Shown piece after piece: positions 63,401 to 64,000 of a DNA stretch of 64,000 bases. Source of the DNA: Salicibibacter cibarius (GTDB taxonomy: Bacteria > Bacillota > Bacilli > Bacillales > Marinococcaceae); assembly GCF_016495725.1 (NCBI RefSeq), contig NZ_CP054705.1, forward strand, positions 2,418,001 through 2,482,000, read 5' to 3'. The notes below the pieces were generated by a model. That model was not told the DNA's origin. It did not search any database and saw nothing but the letters and a program-made list of their open reading frames with translations. Both the position numbers and the translations under genes were made by a program. How positions within the stretch are numbered: the stretch's first letter is position 1; each line of letters opens with the position of its first letter.

Positions 63401-64000
63401 CTTTTACGGCAGCAAGTTCAATGATCGTGTCATAAACGGCTGATAACCCGGTCGTCTCCACATCAAAGACGACAAACGTTGACGTTTCAAGATCCCGTTC
63501 GCTCTCGTTGTAAGCGATCGGCACGCCATCATCAACAAGATAGGCTTCCATGCCGTAAAGCAGTTTAATATCATTTTTTTTCGCGGCCGAATAAGCTTCC
63601 GGAAAGCCTTGTACGACCCCGTGATCCGTAATCGCGACCGCTTCGTGCCCCCATTGTGCCGCCTTTTCCACAATTTCGCCCGGGGATGCCACACCGTCCA
63701 TTTGGCTCATCGTCGTATGCGCGTGCAACTCAATGCGTTTTTCGTTTTCAGGAGCGTCATCCACCCGTTGGGCAATTTGAACTTCCGTGAGGTCATTGGC
63801 GATCATGACGAGATCACGCACGAACGTATCATCTTGAATACTGCCTCTTGCTTTCAACCACTTGCCCGCTTTTATTTCATTGAATAGCGGAATATCCTCT
63901 TTATCTCTGGAAAACATTTTCACAAGCAAAGAGTCTGTGTAATCGGTAAGCTTAAACGTGACTAACATACGCCCGCTTCTTAACTCGCGCGTTTCCGCCT
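60426..64000 (-). CDS. polC: DNA polymerase III alpha subunit PolC (5' end outside window)
   Basis: Gram-positive replicative polymerase with built-in proofreading. About 1190 residues visible; the frame stays open to the window edge (…[12 protein letters not shown]), and full-length PolC is about 1430. OB domain at the visible N-terminus ([18 protein letters not shown]); PHP domain ([11 protein letters not shown]); DEDD exonuclease (VFDVETTGL) inserted; polymerase domain with a zinc-binding [11 protein letters not shown]...CEQC and catalytic PDIDLNFSG; helix-hairpin-helix tail. Followed by the family B repeat array. Confidence 0.97.
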   Translation of the reverse strand, partial: AETRELRSGRMLVTFKLTDYTDSLLVKMFSRDKEDIPLFNEIKAGKWLKARGSIQDDTFVRDLVMIANDLTEVQIAQRVDDAPENEKRIELHAHTTMSQMDGVASPGEIVEKAAQWGHEAVAITDHGVVQGFPEAYSAAKKNDIKLLYGMEAYLVDDGVPIAYNESERDLETSTFVVFDVETTGLSAVYDTIIELAAVKVANGEIVDRFESFAQPHVALPAKITELTGITDEMLTDAPEVSDVLQQFSDFVGDAGLVAHNASFDIGFINAGYKKEGWPEVEQPVVDTLELARFLYPNMKNHRLNTLCKAFDIELVSHHRAIYDTEATAYLFMKMIRDAKENGIDQHRQLNENIGQGDFYKNRPSHCTILVQNQEGLKNLYQLVSLSHLSYFYRTPRIPRSQLVRYREGLLVGSGCEQGEVFETMMQKSAEEAEKAARFYDFIEIQPPEIHGHLLEKDIIRSEAQLLDIMRKLYEVGERLSIPVVATGNVHYLEPDDHIYRKILVASQGGANPLNKQTMPKVHFRTTSEMLEAFAFLGEEKARQIVVTSPKKIADEIEAIAPVPDGLYPPNIEGADEEMRTLTYGKAKRIYGEDLPAIVEDRLEKELESIIGHGYGVIYLISHKLVKRSLDDGYLVGSRGSVGSSFVATMSDITEVNPLPPHYVCPHCSHSIFYDDGSVASGYDLPDKSCEQCGATYIREGHDIPFETFLGFKGDKVPDIDLNFSGDYQARAHAYTRELFGDDKVFRAGTIGTVADKTAYGFVRGYQNDNQIDHIRGAEIDRLVHGCTGVKRTTGQHPGGIIVVPGDKDIHDFCPVQYPADDKNASWKTTHFDFHSIDDNLLKLDILGHDDPTVIRMLQDLSGIDPNDIPIDDPEVMRIFEGPEVLGVTPEQIMCKTGTYGIPEFGTRFVRQMLEETKPQKFSELLQISGLSHGADVWLGNADELIRDGVCELKDVIGLRDNIMVNLIYKGLEPSLAFKITEFVRKGRGLEQEWIDEMKKHDVPDWYIQSCLKIKYMFPKAHAAAYVLMAVRIAYFKVHYPILFYATYFSVRASDFELETMQKGSTAIRARIEDIQAKGFDAAPKEKSLVTVLELALEMTERGFSFGQVDLYRSEADTFIVDGDTLIPPFGALEGVGANAAKNIVDARADGEFLSKEDLQQRSKATKNVIQNLEASNCLEGLPDSNQLSLF

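Noticed and set aside
1-64000. rRNA or tRNA genes
   Set aside because: No 16S/23S segments or tRNA cloverleaf-like sequences were seen on either strand; this was judged by eye, so a weak tRNA could be missed.

Overview
This window is an operon-dense stretch of a chromosome from an endospore-forming member of the Bacillaceae. The evidence is the gene order polC-rimP-nusA-ylxR-ylxQ-infB-ylxP-rbfA-truB-ribF-rpsO-pnp-ylxY-mlpA-ymxH-spoVFA-spoVFB-asd-dapG-(dapA absent)-rnj-tepA-ylzJ-spoIIIE-ymfF-ymfH-ymfI-ymfJ-ymfK-rodZ-pgsA-cinA-recA-rny-ymdB-spoVS-miaB-ricA-cotE-mutS-mutL-miaA-hfq-spoVK-hflX-ynbB-glnR-glnA. This is essentially the Bacillus subtilis order read on the minus strand. Many strongly acidic tails and linkers (RodZ, NusA, YlxY, CotE) suggest a halophilic or alkaliphilic bacillus. 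The genus cannot be fixed from the sequence alone.

Layout from right to left (direction of transcription): 64000-59150 polC (5' end outside the window) and rimP; 59000-51980 the nusA-infB-rpsO translation operon; 51810-46910 pnp, a NodB-like protein, an M16 peptidase and YmxH; 46130-42290 dipicolinate synthase and the aspartate pathway genes; 42000-38580 an RNase J, TepA and YlzJ, with two small plus-strand genes; 38110-31880 FtsK/SpoIIIE, the YmfF/YmfH peptidase-like pair, YmfI and YmfJ; 31660-29820 an insertion sequence; 29800-19720 YmfK, RodZ, PgsA, CinA, a DEAD-box helicase, RecA, RNase Y, YmdB and SpoVS; 19380-8930 an ABC-class ATPase, MiaB, RicA, a PerR-controlled Dps, CotE, MutS and MutL; 8840-200 a small membrane protein, a methyltransferase, MiaA, Hfq, a plus-strand Xer-like protein, SpoVK, HflX, YnbB, GlnR and GlnA.

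The genes cover replication and repair (PolC, MutSL, RecA), translation and RNA turnover (NusA, IF2, RNase Y, PNPase, RNase J, Hfq), nitrogen control (GlnRA), and sporulation (CotE, SpoVK, SpoVS, DpaAB, SpoIIIE). Several promoters could be read directly: a GlnR-controlled glnRA promoter with two operators, a PerR box placed exactly between -35 and -10 of dps, and candidate SigH (spoVS), SigE (cotE) and SigK (dpaA) promoters.

The most unusual signal lies between genes. Five tandem-repeat arrays, belonging to at least three families unrelated in sequence, all have a repeat period of 52 bp (one step of 53). Each family's unit carries a short inverted repeat. Two of the families abut each other between mutS and mutL, and each of those two recurs at a second locus (ymfI-ymfJ and next to polC). 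52 bp is close to five turns of B-DNA. Other dispersed elements (a hairpin MITE-like family, an AGTCAGATG-type repeat and a GTGAGAGGTGAGA repeat) also occupy intergenic gaps.
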